Source of the DNA: Acetobacter oryzoeni
Lineage (GTDB): Bacteria > Pseudomonadota > Alphaproteobacteria > Acetobacterales > Acetobacteraceae
NCBI RefSeq assembly: GCF_004014775.2
Contig: NZ_CP042808.1
Coordinates: forward strand, 558,001-622,000
Reading direction: 5' to 3'
Length of the DNA: 64,000 nt
Below the pieces are notes generated by a model. The model ran no database searches. It had not been told where the DNA came from and saw nothing but the letters and a program-made list of their open reading frames with translations. The translations under genes were made by a program, and so were the position numbers. Shown piece by piece: positions 45,208-54,340 of this stretch (positions are counted from its first letter, which is position 1; each line of letters starts with the position of its first letter).

Positions 45208-47622
45208 ATGATACAAACGAATAGTCACAAGCCAGATATTGTATTGCGGATTACCGCAGCAGTTTTTGCAATATTGGGCGTTTTTCTTGCAGGTGGAGGC
45301 CTCTGGCTGGCCCTGTTGGGCGGCTCCTGCTTTTACGTGGTGTGCGGTGTTGTGCTGCTGGCCACGGCGGTGCTGCTGTGGCAGCGGCGGCGTGAGGCCC
45401 TGTGGCTTTACGCAGTGCTGGTTGCGGCCACACTCGTATGGTCTGTGGGGGAGGCCGGGTTTGATTTCTGGGCTCTGGCCCCGCGTGGTGATGTGCTGCT
45501 GCCGCTGGGCCTGTGGCTTGTGTTGCCTTTTGTCTCTTCTCGCCTGTTGCCGTCTTCACGCTGGAACAGCGCGCCCTTGCTGGCCGGTGTTGTGGTAGGG
45601 GCTGGTGTGTATGGTTACGCCCTTACGCAGGACCCGCAGGATATTGCCGGTGTGTTGCCCCGCGCCAATGTACAGGCTTCATCTGCCCCATTGCCGGGGG
45701 ATAATGCAGTTGTGCCTGCGGCAGACTGGCCCGCTTATGGCCGCACGCAGGCGGGGGACAGATACTCCCCACTTGCGCAGATCAATGCCCACAATGTGCA
45801 TGATCTGAAGGTGGCATGGGTGTTCCGCACCCATGATCTGAAGCGCGCGGATGATCCAGACGAAATTACAGATGAAGCCACGCCCATAAAGGTGCGCGAT
45901 ACGCTGTATCTGTGCTCACCGCATCAGATACTGTTTGCGATAGATGCCGCTACCGGGCACGAGCGCTGGCATTTTGACCCCAAAATTACCTACAACGCCT
46001 CCTATCAGCACATGACATGCCGTGGCGTGTCCTACGCAGAAACGCCGGTGGCGGAAGAACAGGCCCATGATGTAGCTGTGGCGGATGAATGCGCACACCG
46101 TATCTTCCTCCCCACCAATGATGGCCGCCTGTTTGCCCTGAATGCTGATACCGGGGGCCTGTGCCGTGGTTTTGGGCGTGATGGCGCGGTAGATCTTACA
46201 GATGGCATGCCCATGCGCACGCCGGGGTTTTATGAACCTACATCTCCGCCGGTTATCACGTCCAAGGTGGCCATTATTTCTGGCGCGGTGACGGATAACT
46301 ACTCCACGCACGAACCTTCAGGCGTGACACGCGGGTATGATCTGTATAGCGGCAAGCTGGTATGGGCGTTTGATCCGGGCAACCCGAACCCGAACGAACT
46401 GCCTTCCGCCACACATCATTATGTAGCCAATTCTCCCAATTCATGGATCACCTCAGCCTATGATGCACGGCTGAACCAGATTTACATTCCCACAGGTGTA
46501 GCCACGCCGGATATCTGGGGCGGCCACCGCACGCCGGATCAGGAGCGCTATGCCTCTGGCATTCTGGCGCTGGATGCAGATACAGGGCGCAAGGTGTGGT
46601 TTTACCAGACAGTGCATCATGATCTGTGGGATATGGATGTGCCATCCCAGCCCAGCCTTGTGGATATAAAGCAGGCTGATGGTTCCGTAGTGCCAGCGCT
46701 GTATGCGCCAGCCAAAACAGGCAACATCTTTGTGCTGGACCGGCGCAATGGCCATTTGCTGGTGCCCGCGCCAGAAATGCCCGTACCGCAGGGGCCTGCA
46801 CCGGGGGATCATCTTTCCCCCACCCAGCCGTTCTCGGCTCTCACATTCCGCCCCAAAAACAACCTTACGGATGCGGATATGTGGGGCGCGACCATGTTGG
46901 ACCAACTGGCCTGCCGTATCATGTTCAAACGCCTGCGGTATGAAGGGCCGTTTACGCCGCCTTCCACACAGGGCACGCTGGTGTTCCCCGGTAATCTGGG
47001 CATGTTTGAATGGGGCGGTCTGGCGGTGGACCCGGTGCGTGAGGTAGCGTTTACCAACCCCATTGCCGTGCCGTTTGTTTCTCGCCTTGTGCCGCGTGGG
47101 CCAAATAACCCGGCAGAGCCACCGCAGAATGCTGGCCCTTCTGGCGGAGAGGCTGGGCTGCAACCGCAATACGGCACACCGTTTGGAGTGGACCTGCACC
47201 CGTTTCTGTCCCCCATTGGCATTCCGTGCAAGCAGCCGGGCTGGGGCTATGTGGCGGGGCTGGATTTGCGCACCAACACAATTTTGTGGAAGCACCGCAA
47301 CGGCACCACGCGGGATAGTTCCCCCGTGCCGCTGGCCTTCCGCGTGGGGGTGCCTTCTCTGGGTGGGCCTATCATTACCGCTGGCGGTGTGGCGTTCCTG
47401 ACATCCACGCTGGATCTGTATATCCGCGCCTATGATGTCACGACAGGCCAGCAGCTCTGGCAGGACCGCCTGCCCGCAGGGGGGCAATCCACCCCCATGA
47501 CGTATGAGCAGAACGGCCACCAATATGTGCTCTCGGTAGATGGCGGCCATGGTTCCTTTGGCACCAAGTTGGGGGATTACGTGGTGGCCTATGCGCTGCC
47601 AGATGCGCAGGCAAAACACTAA
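45208..47622 (+). CDS. gcd: Membrane-bound PQQ-dependent glucose dehydrogenase
   Basis: An 804-residue quinoprotein. The first 140 residues form five membrane helices that anchor it and bind ubiquinone; the rest is a periplasmic eight-bladed propeller with PQQ. It oxidises glucose to gluconolactone at the outer face of the inner membrane. Patterns seen: DWPAYGRTQAGDRYSPLAQI (about 171-190) opening the propeller, VWFYQTVHHDLWDMDVPSQPSL and GNLGMFEWGGLAVDP. Quinate dehydrogenase shares this layout, so glucose specificity is inference from length and family. Codon use and neighbours look native. A terminator-like stem follows at 47649. Confidence 0.85.
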   Translation: MIQTNSHKPDIVLRITAAVFAILGVFLAGGGLWLALLGGSCFYVVCGVVLLATAVLLWQRRREALWLYAVLVAATLVWSVGEAGFDFWALAPRGDVLLPLGLWLVLPFVSSRLLPSSRWNSAPLLAGVVVGAGVYGYALTQDPQDIAGVLPRANVQASSAPLPGDNAVVPAADWPAYGRTQAGDRYSPLAQINAHNVHDLKVAWVFRTHDLKRADDPDEITDEATPIKVRDTLYLCSPHQILFAIDAATGHERWHFDPKITYNASYQHMTCRGVSYAETPVAEEQAHDVAVADECAHRIFLPTNDGRLFALNADTGGLCRGFGRDGAVDLTDGMPMRTPGFYEPTSPPVITSKVAIISGAVTDNYSTHEPSGVTRGYDLYSGKLVWAFDPGNPNPNELPSATHHYVANSPNSWITSAYDARLNQIYIPTGVATPDIWGGHRTPDQERYASGILALDADTGRKVWFYQTVHHDLWDMDVPSQPSLVDIKQADGSVVPALYAPAKTGNIFVLDRRNGHLLVPAPEMPVPQGPAPGDHLSPTQPFSALTFRPKNNLTDADMWGATMLDQLACRIMFKRLRYEGPFTPPSTQGTLVFPGNLGMFEWGGLAVDPVREVAFTNPIAVPFVSRLVPRGPNNPAEPPQNAGPSGGEAGLQPQYGTPFGVDLHPFLSPIGIPCKQPGWGYVAGLDLRTNTILWKHRNGTTRDSSPVPLAFRVGVPSLGGPIITAGGVAFLTSTLDLYIRAYDVTTGQQLWQDRLPAGGQSTPMTYEQNGHQYVLSVDGGHGSFGTKLGDYVVAYALPDAQAKH

Positions 47623-47648
47623 CGCCACCCCGGTTTGGGCAGGCTTTG

Positions 47649-47680
47649 GCGGGCACACGTTTCAGGCGTGTGCCCGCTTT
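47649..47680 (+). terminator. Terminator of gcd
   Basis: GCGGGCACACG (47649-47659) pairs perfectly with CGTGTGCCCGC (47667-47677), followed by TTTGCGTTT. Confidence 0.7.
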
Positions 47681-47751
47681 GCGTTTGGGAGAAGTGCTGT
47701 GTGTGAAAACATCCTCTTGCCGCCACGCGCGGGATGCGTGATCCTGCATTG

Positions 47752-47988
47752 ATGTGGAACGAACCCTACCTTGAAACATGTTGCCGCGCCGCCCTGCACA
47801 GGCTTTGCCTTGCGGGTGAGGTTGGCCGCCCAACGGGCATGAAGGATGACCCCTGCCTGACGCGTCTGGCAGGCAAGGGCCTTGCGCGGCAGAACGGGCA
47901 GGGGCGTTTTTTTATTACTGATGAAGGCACAGCCCGCCACGCCAGCGAAGTGCTGAAGCTAGAAGAACTTCACACCAAAAAACCATGA
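47752..47988 (+). CDS. Small conserved-looking protein coupled to a regulator gene
   Basis: A 78-residue protein starting MWNEPYLETCC. The second half (GKGLARQNGQGRFFITDEGTARHASEVLK) resembles the wing and last helix of a winged-helix DNA-binding fold, though I cannot name a family. The stop TGA overlaps the ATG of the next gene (ATGA at 47985), so the two are translated together, which supports its reality. No clear ribosome site precedes the ATG at 47752; 47734 is an alternative in the same frame. Confidence 0.55.
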   Translation: MWNEPYLETCCRAALHRLCLAGEVGRPTGMKDDPCLTRLAGKGLARQNGQGRFFITDEGTARHASEVLKLEELHTKKP

Positions 47989-48629
47989 TACCGGCAGAGC
48001 GTATATGGCACGCGCTGGATACACTGGCGCAGGAGCGTGGGCTTACGCCTTCTGGCTTGGCGCGGGCAGCGGGGCTGGATGCTACCACCTTCAACCCCTC
48101 GCGCCGGCATACCGGCCATGGCGTATGGCGCTGGCCTGCGCTGCCAAGCCTGCTGCGTGCGCTGGATGTGCTGCGTGTTTCCCTCGCCCAGTTTGAAGCC
48201 CATATCTGGGGGTATGATCAACCAGACAGGGCAGAAACTCCGGCGCCCTGCTTGATGCGTAGCCTGCCGCTTTCCTGGCTAGATCAGGAAAGTGTGCTGG
48301 ATCGGGCAGGCCTGCCCGCCGGAGGGCTGTGGGAGCAGGAAGAAACTTTTTTCAGCCTGCCATCATCTTCAGCCTACATGCTGCGGGTGGATACGGAAGA
48401 GATGGAGCCCATTCTGCGGCTTGGCTGTTCACTTGTGGTGCAGCCTGAGCTGCACCCGCGCGGGGCAGACCGTGTGGTGCTGATACGCCCGGGCCAAGCC
48501 CCCGTGGTGGGCATTTTGCAGGAAAAACCCGTGCTGGCCATTCAGCCCTTTGGGCGCAGCGCCCTGCACCCTGTGCCACAGGCTGCGGCAGGTGTATGGC
48601 TGCATCGTATTGTGCTGATATCGGGCTAA
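47985..48629 (+). CDS. Degenerate LexA-fold (S24-like) regulator
   Basis: A 214-residue protein. Residues 1-65 form a helix-turn-helix (LTPSGLARAAGLDATTFNPSR). Residues 125-210 match the S24/LexA catalytic fold, but the expected catalytic Ser in the GDSMEP-type motif reads VDTEEMEP (135-142), with Glu139 in its place, and the lysine of the dyad is G176 in PVVGIL. The protein therefore probably cannot cleave itself and may act as a stable regulator or ligand sensor. It is coupled by an ATGA overlap to the small upstream gene. Target genes are unknown. Confidence 0.75.
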   Translation: MIPAERIWHALDTLAQERGLTPSGLARAAGLDATTFNPSRRHTGHGVWRWPALPSLLRALDVLRVSLAQFEAHIWGYDQPDRAETPAPCLMRSLPLSWLDQESVLDRAGLPAGGLWEQEETFFSLPSSSAYMLRVDTEEMEPILRLGCSLVVQPELHPRGADRVVLIRPGQAPVVGILQEKPVLAIQPFGRSALHPVPQAAAGVWLHRIVLISG

Positions 48630-48754
48630 AAAACAGGCTGCGGGCTGGTGCCAAATGCGGCAGTGTGCGCAATAGGGAAAAAATTTACCTGATAATGGCC
48701 CAAGCCCGTGCGGAAGCGGCTGACTTTTCTTTCCGTTTCGCTTAAAGGAGCAGC

Positions 48755-50560
48755 ATGACCGATACACCCCTTTCGCTCATCCGCAATTTTTCCATCATCG
48801 CACATATCGATCATGGAAAATCCACTCTGGCTGACCGCCTGATTCAGGCGTGCGGTGCCCTGACCGCGCGTGAAATGACCAATCAGGTTCTGGACAACAT
48901 GGATCTGGAGCGTGAGCGTGGCATTACCATTAAGGCGCAAACCGTCCGGCTGACCTATCCGGCCAAGGATGGCAACACCTATGTGCTGAACCTGATGGAC
49001 ACCCCCGGACACGTGGACTTCGCCTACGAAGTCAGCCGGTCTCTGGCGGCGTGTGAGGGCTCGCTGCTGGTGGTGGATGCCTCTCAGGGGGTGGAAGCGC
49101 AAACATTGGCCAACGTGTATCAGGCCATTGATGCCAACCATGAAATTGTGCCCGTGCTTAACAAGGTGGATCTGCCAGCCGCAGAACCCGAGCGCGTAAA
49201 GGCCCAGATTGAAGAAGTTATTGGTATTCCGGCGGATGATGCGGTGGAAATTTCCGCCAAAACCGGCCTGAATATTGAAGGCGTGCTGGAAGCCATTGTA
49301 ACCCGCCTGCCACCCCCGAAAGGTGATGCGGAAAAACCCCTGCAGGCCATGCTGATTGATAGCTGGTACGACCCGTATTTGGGTGTGATTGTGCTGGTGC
49401 GTATCAAGGAAGGGCGGCTCAAGCGCGGCATGAAGGTGCGCATGATGTCCTCTGGCGCGGTGCATCAGGTCGATCAGGTGGGTGTGTTTGCCCCACGCAT
49501 GACCAGTGTTGAAAGCCTTGGCCCGGGTGAAATGGGCTTTATCAACGCGGCCATCAAAACCGTGGCGGACTGTAATGTGGGTGATACCATTACGGATGAC
49601 CGCCGCCCGGCAGAAAAGCCGCTGCCCGGGTTCAAACCCTCCATTCCCGTGGTGTGGTGTGGCCTGTACCCCGTTGTGGCCGATGACTTTGAAAAACTGC
49701 GCGATAGCCTTGCCAAGCTACGCCTGAACGATGCCTCTTTCCACTATGAGGCCGAAACCTCCGCAGCCCTTGGCTTCGGGTTCCGTTGCGGCTTCCTTGG
49801 TCTGCTGCATCTGGAAATCATTCAGGAACGTCTCTCGCGCGAGTTCGATCTGGATCTGATCGCAACCGCACCTTCCGTTGTGTACAAGATCACCCGCACC
49901 AATGGTGAGCGTGAGGAACTGCATAACCCGGCAGACATGCCCGATTCCTCCCTGATTGAAACCATTGAGGAGCCGTGGATTAAAGCCACCATCATGGTGC
50001 CGGATGAATATCTGGGCGCGGTGCTGACCCTGTGCACAGAACGGCGCGGCGTGCAGGTGGATCTGACCTACGTGGGTAGCCGTGCAATGGCTGTATACCG
50101 CCTGCCGCTGAACGAAGTGGTGTTTGATTTCTATGACCGCCTGAAATCTCTCACCCGCGGGTATGCCAGCTTCGATTACCAGATGGATGGGTATGAGGAG
50201 AGCGACCTCGTGCGTATTTCCATTCTGGTGAATCAGGAACCCGTGGATGCGCTGTCCTTTATTGCGCACCGCACGGCGGCGGAATCTCGCGGGCGTTCCA
50301 TTTGCGCACGCTTGAAGGATCTTATCCCACGCCAGTTGTTCAAGATCGCCATTCAGGCCGCCATTGGCAGCAAGGTGATTGCGCGTGAAACCATTGGCGC
50401 ACTCTCCAAGGATGTGACGGCCAAGTGTTATGGTGGTGATATCTCCCGTAAGCGCAAACTTCTGGAAAAGCAGAAGGAAGGTAAAAAGCGCATGCGGCAG
50501 TTTGGTAAGGTGGAAATTCCGCAAAGCGCCTTTCTGGCCGCGCTTAAAATGGAACACTGA
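48755..50560 (+). CDS. lepA: Elongation factor 4 (LepA)
   Basis: A 601-residue ribosomal GTPase that acts on stalled or mistranslocated ribosomes. G1 is [10 protein letters not shown] (residues 17-26), G2 lies in [13 protein letters not shown]3 in [13 protein letters not shown], and G4 is NKVD. The EF-G-like domains and the LepA-specific C-terminal domain ([25 protein letters not shown]) are complete. AAAGGAG precedes the ATG. It stands on its own; no lepB is adjacent here (lepB is at 60709). Confidence 0.96.
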   Translation: MTDTPLSLIRNFSIIAHIDHGKSTLADRLIQACGALTAREMTNQVLDNMDLERERGITIKAQTVRLTYPAKDGNTYVLNLMDTPGHVDFAYEVSRSLAACEGSLLVVDASQGVEAQTLANVYQAIDANHEIVPVLNKVDLPAAEPERVKAQIEEVIGIPADDAVEISAKTGLNIEGVLEAIVTRLPPPKGDAEKPLQAMLIDSWYDPYLGVIVLVRIKEGRLKRGMKVRMMSSGAVHQVDQVGVFAPRMTSVESLGPGEMGFINAAIKTVADCNVGDTITDDRRPAEKPLPGFKPSIPVVWCGLYPVVADDFEKLRDSLAKLRLNDASFHYEAETSAALGFGFRCGFLGLLHLEIIQERLSREFDLDLIATAPSVVYKITRTNGEREELHNPADMPDSSLIETIEEPWIKATIMVPDEYLGAVLTLCTERRGVQVDLTYVGSRAMAVYRLPLNEVVFDFYDRLKSLTRGYASFDYQMDGYEESDLVRISILVNQEPVDALSFIAHRTAAESRGRSICARLKDLIPRQLFKIAIQAAIGSKVIARETIGALSKDVTAKCYGGDISRKRKLLEKQKEGKKRMRQFGKVEIPQSAFLAALKMEH

Positions 50561-50599
50561 AACGGGACCGGGCGGAACTTTCCAGCACATCGGGCGTAA

Positions 50600-50648
50600 C
50601 AGGGCAGGGCCGTTGGAAACCGGACTTGCCTTGTCCTGTAAACGTCCG
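50600..50648 (+). promoter_or_regulatory. Possible pseudoknotted leader RNA of metX
   Basis: The arm at 50600-50610 pairs with 50628-50638 over 11 positions (two wobbles). Within its 17-base loop CGGAC (50621-50625) can pair with GTCCG (50644-50648) downstream, forming an H-type pseudoknot. This is the layout of SAM-II-type riboswitches, which are frequent upstream of metX/metA in alphaproteobacteria, but the conserved SAM-II loop is not matched. A native RNA control of methionine synthesis is possible. Confidence 0.35.
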
Positions 50649-50686
50649 TATGCCGGAGGGGATTGTTTGGAGCATTCGGCGTTTTT

Positions 50687-51862
50687 ATGAACAGCACAAC
50701 ACCCTTGGCCATTGGTGAACAGCAGCATGTCCGGTTTGCCGAAGGGCTGGGGCTGGATTGCGGCGTTACCCTTGCCCCTGTTGATATTGCCTACCGCACC
50801 TATGGCACGCTTTCAGAAAAGCGGGATAACGCCATACTGATCTGCCACGCCTTTACGGGGGACCAGTACGTGGCGGAGGAACACCCGCTTACGGGCAAGC
50901 CCGGCTGGTGGAGCCGCATGGTGGGGCCGGGAAAGCCCATTGATACCAACAGGTTTTTTGTTATCTGCTCCAACGTGTTGGGGGGCTGTATGGGCAGCAC
51001 CGGCCCACGCTCCATCCGCACAGATGCAGAAGGTGATGGCACAGAGCTTTGGGGCACGGCGTTTCCGCCCATTACCATTCGGGATATGGTGCGCGCGCAG
51101 CACAAGCTTGTGCATGCACTGGGCATAGAAAAACTGTTTGCCGTGATTGGCGGCTCCATGGGCGGTATGCAGGTGCTGGAATGGACAGTGACCTACCCGC
51201 AGATGATGCTGGCAGCCATGCCCATTGCCACGGCTCCCTTCCATTCTGCCCAGAACATTGCGTTTAACGAGGTGGGGCGGCAGGCCATTATTGCAGACCC
51301 GGACTGGCGCGGTGGCCGCTATTGGGCGGATGATGTTGTGCCTGCCCGTGGCTTGGCTGTGGCCCGCATGATGGGCCATATCACCTATCTTTCGGAAGAA
51401 GCCTTAACGCGCAAGTTCGGCCGCCGCATGCGGCGCGGGCCTGTAAGCGGGCAGGGGCCAGAAGGCCCTGTTTCCATGTTCAGCGATATTTTTGAGGTGG
51501 AATCCTACCTGCGTTATCAGGGCTCCACCTTTGTACGCCGGTTTGATGCCAACTCCTACCTCACCATCACCCGTGCGATGGATTGGTTTGATATTGCCGC
51601 AGACCATGATGGGGAACTGACACACGCCTTTGCTGGCACGCCGGTGCGGTTTTGTGTGGTGTCGTTCTCGTCCGACTGGCTGTTCCCCACATCGGCGGCC
51701 CGCACATTGGTGCGTGCGCTCAACCGGGCAGCGGCCAATGTCTCGTTTGTAGAAATCGAGACAGACAAAGGGCACGATGCTTTCCTGTTGGAAGAACCGG
51801 ATTTTGACCGCACGGTGCGTGGCTTTTTGTGTGGTGTGGCCGAACATGCGGGGCTTGCCTGA
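50687..51862 (+). CDS. metXA: Homoserine O-acetyltransferase
   Basis: A 391-residue alpha/beta hydrolase-fold enzyme that acetylates homoserine with acetyl-CoA at the start of methionine synthesis. The signature [12 protein letters not shown] holds the nucleophile Ser (about 158). The catalytic acid and His near the C-terminus lie in SSDWLFPT and [16 protein letters not shown] is the MetX-specific patch. The start is uncertain: 50687 is an ATG with GGAG 14 bases before it, and an in-frame TTG at 50663 has the stronger GGAGGGG too close to it. The stop overlaps metW (TGATG). Confidence 0.92.
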   Translation: MNSTTPLAIGEQQHVRFAEGLGLDCGVTLAPVDIAYRTYGTLSEKRDNAILICHAFTGDQYVAEEHPLTGKPGWWSRMVGPGKPIDTNRFFVICSNVLGGCMGSTGPRSIRTDAEGDGTELWGTAFPPITIRDMVRAQHKLVHALGIEKLFAVIGGSMGGMQVLEWTVTYPQMMLAAMPIATAPFHSAQNIAFNEVGRQAIIADPDWRGGRYWADDVVPARGLAVARMMGHITYLSEEALTRKFGRRMRRGPVSGQGPEGPVSMFSDIFEVESYLRYQGSTFVRRFDANSYLTITRAMDWFDIAADHDGELTHAFAGTPVRFCVVSFSSDWLFPTSAARTLVRALNRAAANVSFVEIETDKGHDAFLLEEPDFDRTVRGFLCGVAEHAGLA

Positions 51863-52467
51863 TGCGTCTTGACCAGCGGCTGATTGCCGAAATGATAGCC
51901 CCCGGCACCCGCGTGCTGGATATTGGCAGCGGGGATGGCGCGCTTATTGACCATTTGTTCCGTTACCGTGGGTGCGATGCGCGCGGTATTGAGCTGAATA
52001 TGGAGCTTGTTACCAAGTCTGTCGCGCACGGGCTGCCTGTGGTGCATGGTGATGCAGACCACGATCTGGCGCATTATCCACACCATGCGTTTGATTACGT
52101 GGTGCTGCAACGCACCTTGCAGGCTGTGGCCCGCCCGCGTGAGGTGCTGCGGCAAATGCTGCGTATCGGGCGGCATGCCATTGTCTCGTTTCCCAATTTT
52201 GGGCATTGGGAGCTCCGGCTCAAGCTGCTGCTCAGCGGCCGTATGCCCATGACATCTGTCTGGCACACACCGTGGTATGAAACCCCGAACATCCACCCCT
52301 GTACCATCCGGGATTTTCTGGAGCTGTGTAAGCAGGATGGCTACATTGTAGAGCAATGGATGGCGGTGGATGAAGAAGGTGAACGCGCGCCGTGGCGGCG
52401 CTCTATCCGGCTGGCTAACCTGTTTGGGGAACAAGCACTTTTCCTGCTTCGGCGCCGAAATGGCTAA
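51862..52467 (+). CDS. metW: Methionine biosynthesis protein MetW
   Basis: A 201-residue SAM-dependent methyltransferase-fold protein that accompanies MetX in many proteobacteria and is needed for its activity or stability. The SAM-binding motif VLDIGSGDG (about 17-25) is followed by the MetW segment HHAFDYVVLQRTLQA and HPCTIRDFLELC. The start at 51862 overlaps the metX stop (TGATG), so translation is coupled. An in-frame ATG at 51829 lies within metX and is rejected. Only a weak hairpin follows before an AT-rich gap. Confidence 0.9.
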   Translation: MRLDQRLIAEMIAPGTRVLDIGSGDGALIDHLFRYRGCDARGIELNMELVTKSVAHGLPVVHGDADHDLAHYPHHAFDYVVLQRTLQAVARPREVLRQMLRIGRHAIVSFPNFGHWELRLKLLLSGRMPMTSVWHTPWYETPNIHPCTIRDFLELCKQDGYIVEQWMAVDEEGERAPWRRSIRLANLFGEQALFLLRRRNG

Positions 52468-52923
52468 CGGGTAAGAGCCTGCGGCAAATAAGTTGCCTAA
52501 AAATTATGTTAGATTTATGCCATTTGCGTGAACGGCGTGCAAAATTCTCTAAATGGCAATATTTTAAAAAGATCTTTAAGATATCAGCATAAACCGTCTA
52601 AAACCAACAATGTTATAACGATTTTTATCCCGATTTCTAAAAATTCCTCAACATTACACGAACATCATTTTAGGACTAATATGGTACGGAAGCCTTGCGG
52701 CGTTTATAAAGTCCCCTTATATACAGCTTTACAAGGTTTGTGAGGAATGAACGCAGTTCAAAAACTTCCTTAGCGGATCTTGATGTGTTCAAAATTTTGT
52801 GGGTGCTCAGCTGCAAGCCGGTGCAAGAATGTTCCGTGTGCGCCACAAAACATACAGTGCATAACTGAAAAGGGTGCGGTCTCTCGATCTCGTTTTCAGG
52901 CTGCACAAATAAGGTTGGCCCTG
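52468..52923. other. AT-rich region and long leader of the DEAD-box helicase gene
   Basis: 456 bases between metW and the helicase start, clearly richer in A and T than its surroundings, above all from 52500 to 52760. Open frames exist at 52528 and in the minus direction, but their composition argues against them. The helicase probably has a long untranslated leader here, as many cold-shock DEAD-box genes do. A five-base stem (GGCAA/TTGCC near 52480) after metW is the only other structure seen. No promoter can be placed with confidence. Confidence 0.6.
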
Positions 52924-54264
52924 ATGACCAAATTTTCCGATCTGGCACTTGCTCCACCACTGCTCAAGGCATTGGCAGAGCAGGGGTATGATACACCCAC
53001 TCCTATTCAGGAACGTTCCATCCCCTATCTGTTGCAGGGGCGTGATCTGCTGGGTCTGGCCCAGACAGGCACAGGCAAAACCGCATCTTTTGCGCTGCCT
53101 ATTCTGGAACATCTGATCAAAAACCCACGTGCAAATACGCCCAAGCAGCCGCGTGTTCTGGTGCTGGCCCCCACGCGTGAGCTTGTGGCCCAGATTAGCG
53201 ATAGCTTTAAGGCTTACGCCCGCCACATGAAGTTTACGCAGGCCGTTGTGTTTGGCGGTGTAGGGCAGGGCCGGCAGGTTGAAGCCATGCGCCGTGGCGT
53301 AGATGTGCTGGTAGCTGCACCGGGCCGTCTGCTTGATTTGATGGGTCAGGGCTTTATTGATCTGTCCGGTCTGGAAATTCTGGTGCTGGATGAAGCCGAC
53401 CGCATGCTGGACATGGGGTTTGTGCGCGATATCCGCCGTATCATGACCTTTGTGCCAGAGCAGCGTCAGACACTTCTGTTCTCTGCCACCATGCCGCGCA
53501 GCATTGAAGATCTGGCAGCATCTCTGCTGAATGACCCGGCACGCGTTGAAGTGGCGCCGCCTTCCAGCACGGTGGATCGTATTCAGCAGGCTGTCATGTT
53601 CGTCAATGGCGCGGGCGATAAGCGCGATGCGCTGCTGAACATGGTGGAATCCCCCAAGGTTTCCCGCGCTGTGGTGTTCACGCTCATGAAGCATGAAGCC
53701 AACAAGGTTGCGGAGTTTTTGAACAAGAACAACGTGGTGGCAGAGGCCATTCACGGCAACAAGTCTCAGGGTGCGCGTGAGCGGGCCATGAAGGGCTTCC
53801 GCTCCGGTTCCGTTAAGGTGCTGGTGGCAACGGATATTGCCGCCCGCGGTATTGATGTGGACGATGTAAGCCACGTGTTCAATTACGATCTGCCAAACGT
53901 GCCGGAAAGCTACGTGCACCGTATTGGCCGTACAGCACGCGCTGGGCGTGATGGCTGGGCTGTTTCCTTCTGCGATGCAGAACAGCGCGCTTGGCTGCGT
54001 GATATTGAACGCACCATTGGCAAAACCGTGCCGGTGGTTCGGGATCATCCGTGGCACTCGGCTGAGGCTGAAGCTTCCACCATGCGTCCGCCTGTGCTGG
54101 GTGGCGGTGGCCGCGGCCGTGGTGGCCCGCGTGGCGGTGGTGGTGCTCCACGTGGTGGCGCACCTCGTGGGGGTGCGCCCGGTGGTGGGCGTGGTGGCCC
54201 GCGCCGTTCCGGCGGTGGTGCCCGCAGTGGTGGCCGTTCCGGTGCACCTGCTGGCCGCATGTAA
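52924..54264 (+). CDS. DEAD-box RNA helicase, RhlE type
   Basis: A 446-residue ATP-dependent RNA helicase. Motifs in order: Q motif (PTPIQERSIP), I AQTGTGKT, Ia PTRELV, II DEAD (LVLDEADRM), III SAT (LLFSATMP) and VI HRIGRTAR. The last 70 residues are a Gly/Arg-rich tail typical of RhlE-like helicases that aids RNA binding. The start at 52924 has AAGG nine bases upstream; an in-frame ATG at 52780 would add a Cys-rich stretch without family support. It follows a long AT-rich leader and ends at an intrinsic terminator. Confidence 0.93.
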   Translation: MTKFSDLALAPPLLKALAEQGYDTPTPIQERSIPYLLQGRDLLGLAQTGTGKTASFALPILEHLIKNPRANTPKQPRVLVLAPTRELVAQISDSFKAYARHMKFTQAVVFGGVGQGRQVEAMRRGVDVLVAAPGRLLDLMGQGFIDLSGLEILVLDEADRMLDMGFVRDIRRIMTFVPEQRQTLLFSATMPRSIEDLAASLLNDPARVEVAPPSSTVDRIQQAVMFVNGAGDKRDALLNMVESPKVSRAVVFTLMKHEANKVAEFLNKNNVVAEAIHGNKSQGARERAMKGFRSGSVKVLVATDIAARGIDVDDVSHVFNYDLPNVPESYVHRIGRTARAGRDGWAVSFCDAEQRAWLRDIERTIGKTVPVVRDHPWHSAEAEASTMRPPVLGGGGRGRGGPRGGGGAPRGGAPRGGAPGGGRGGPRRSGGGARSGGRSGAPAGRM

Positions 54265-54290
54265 TATCTCAGGCGAATAGCTTGCAAAAA

Positions 54291-54328
54291 TAAGGCTGCT
54301 GCATCCTTTGGGTGCGGCAGCTTTTTTG
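54291..54328 (+). terminator. Intrinsic terminator of the helicase gene
   Basis: GCTGCTGCATCC and GGTGCGGCAGC pair around a short loop, followed by six T. Confidence 0.85.
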
Positions 54329-54340
54329 TTTTGGGGCGCG

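Noticed and set aside
52528..52743. Small open frame in the AT-rich leader
   Set aside because: Composition, lack of a ribosome site and no plausible homologue; probably leader RNA.
52780..52923. N-terminal extension of the DEAD-box helicase
   Set aside because: Cys-rich residues with no family support; the ATG at 52924 has a ribosome site and a proper Q motif distance.
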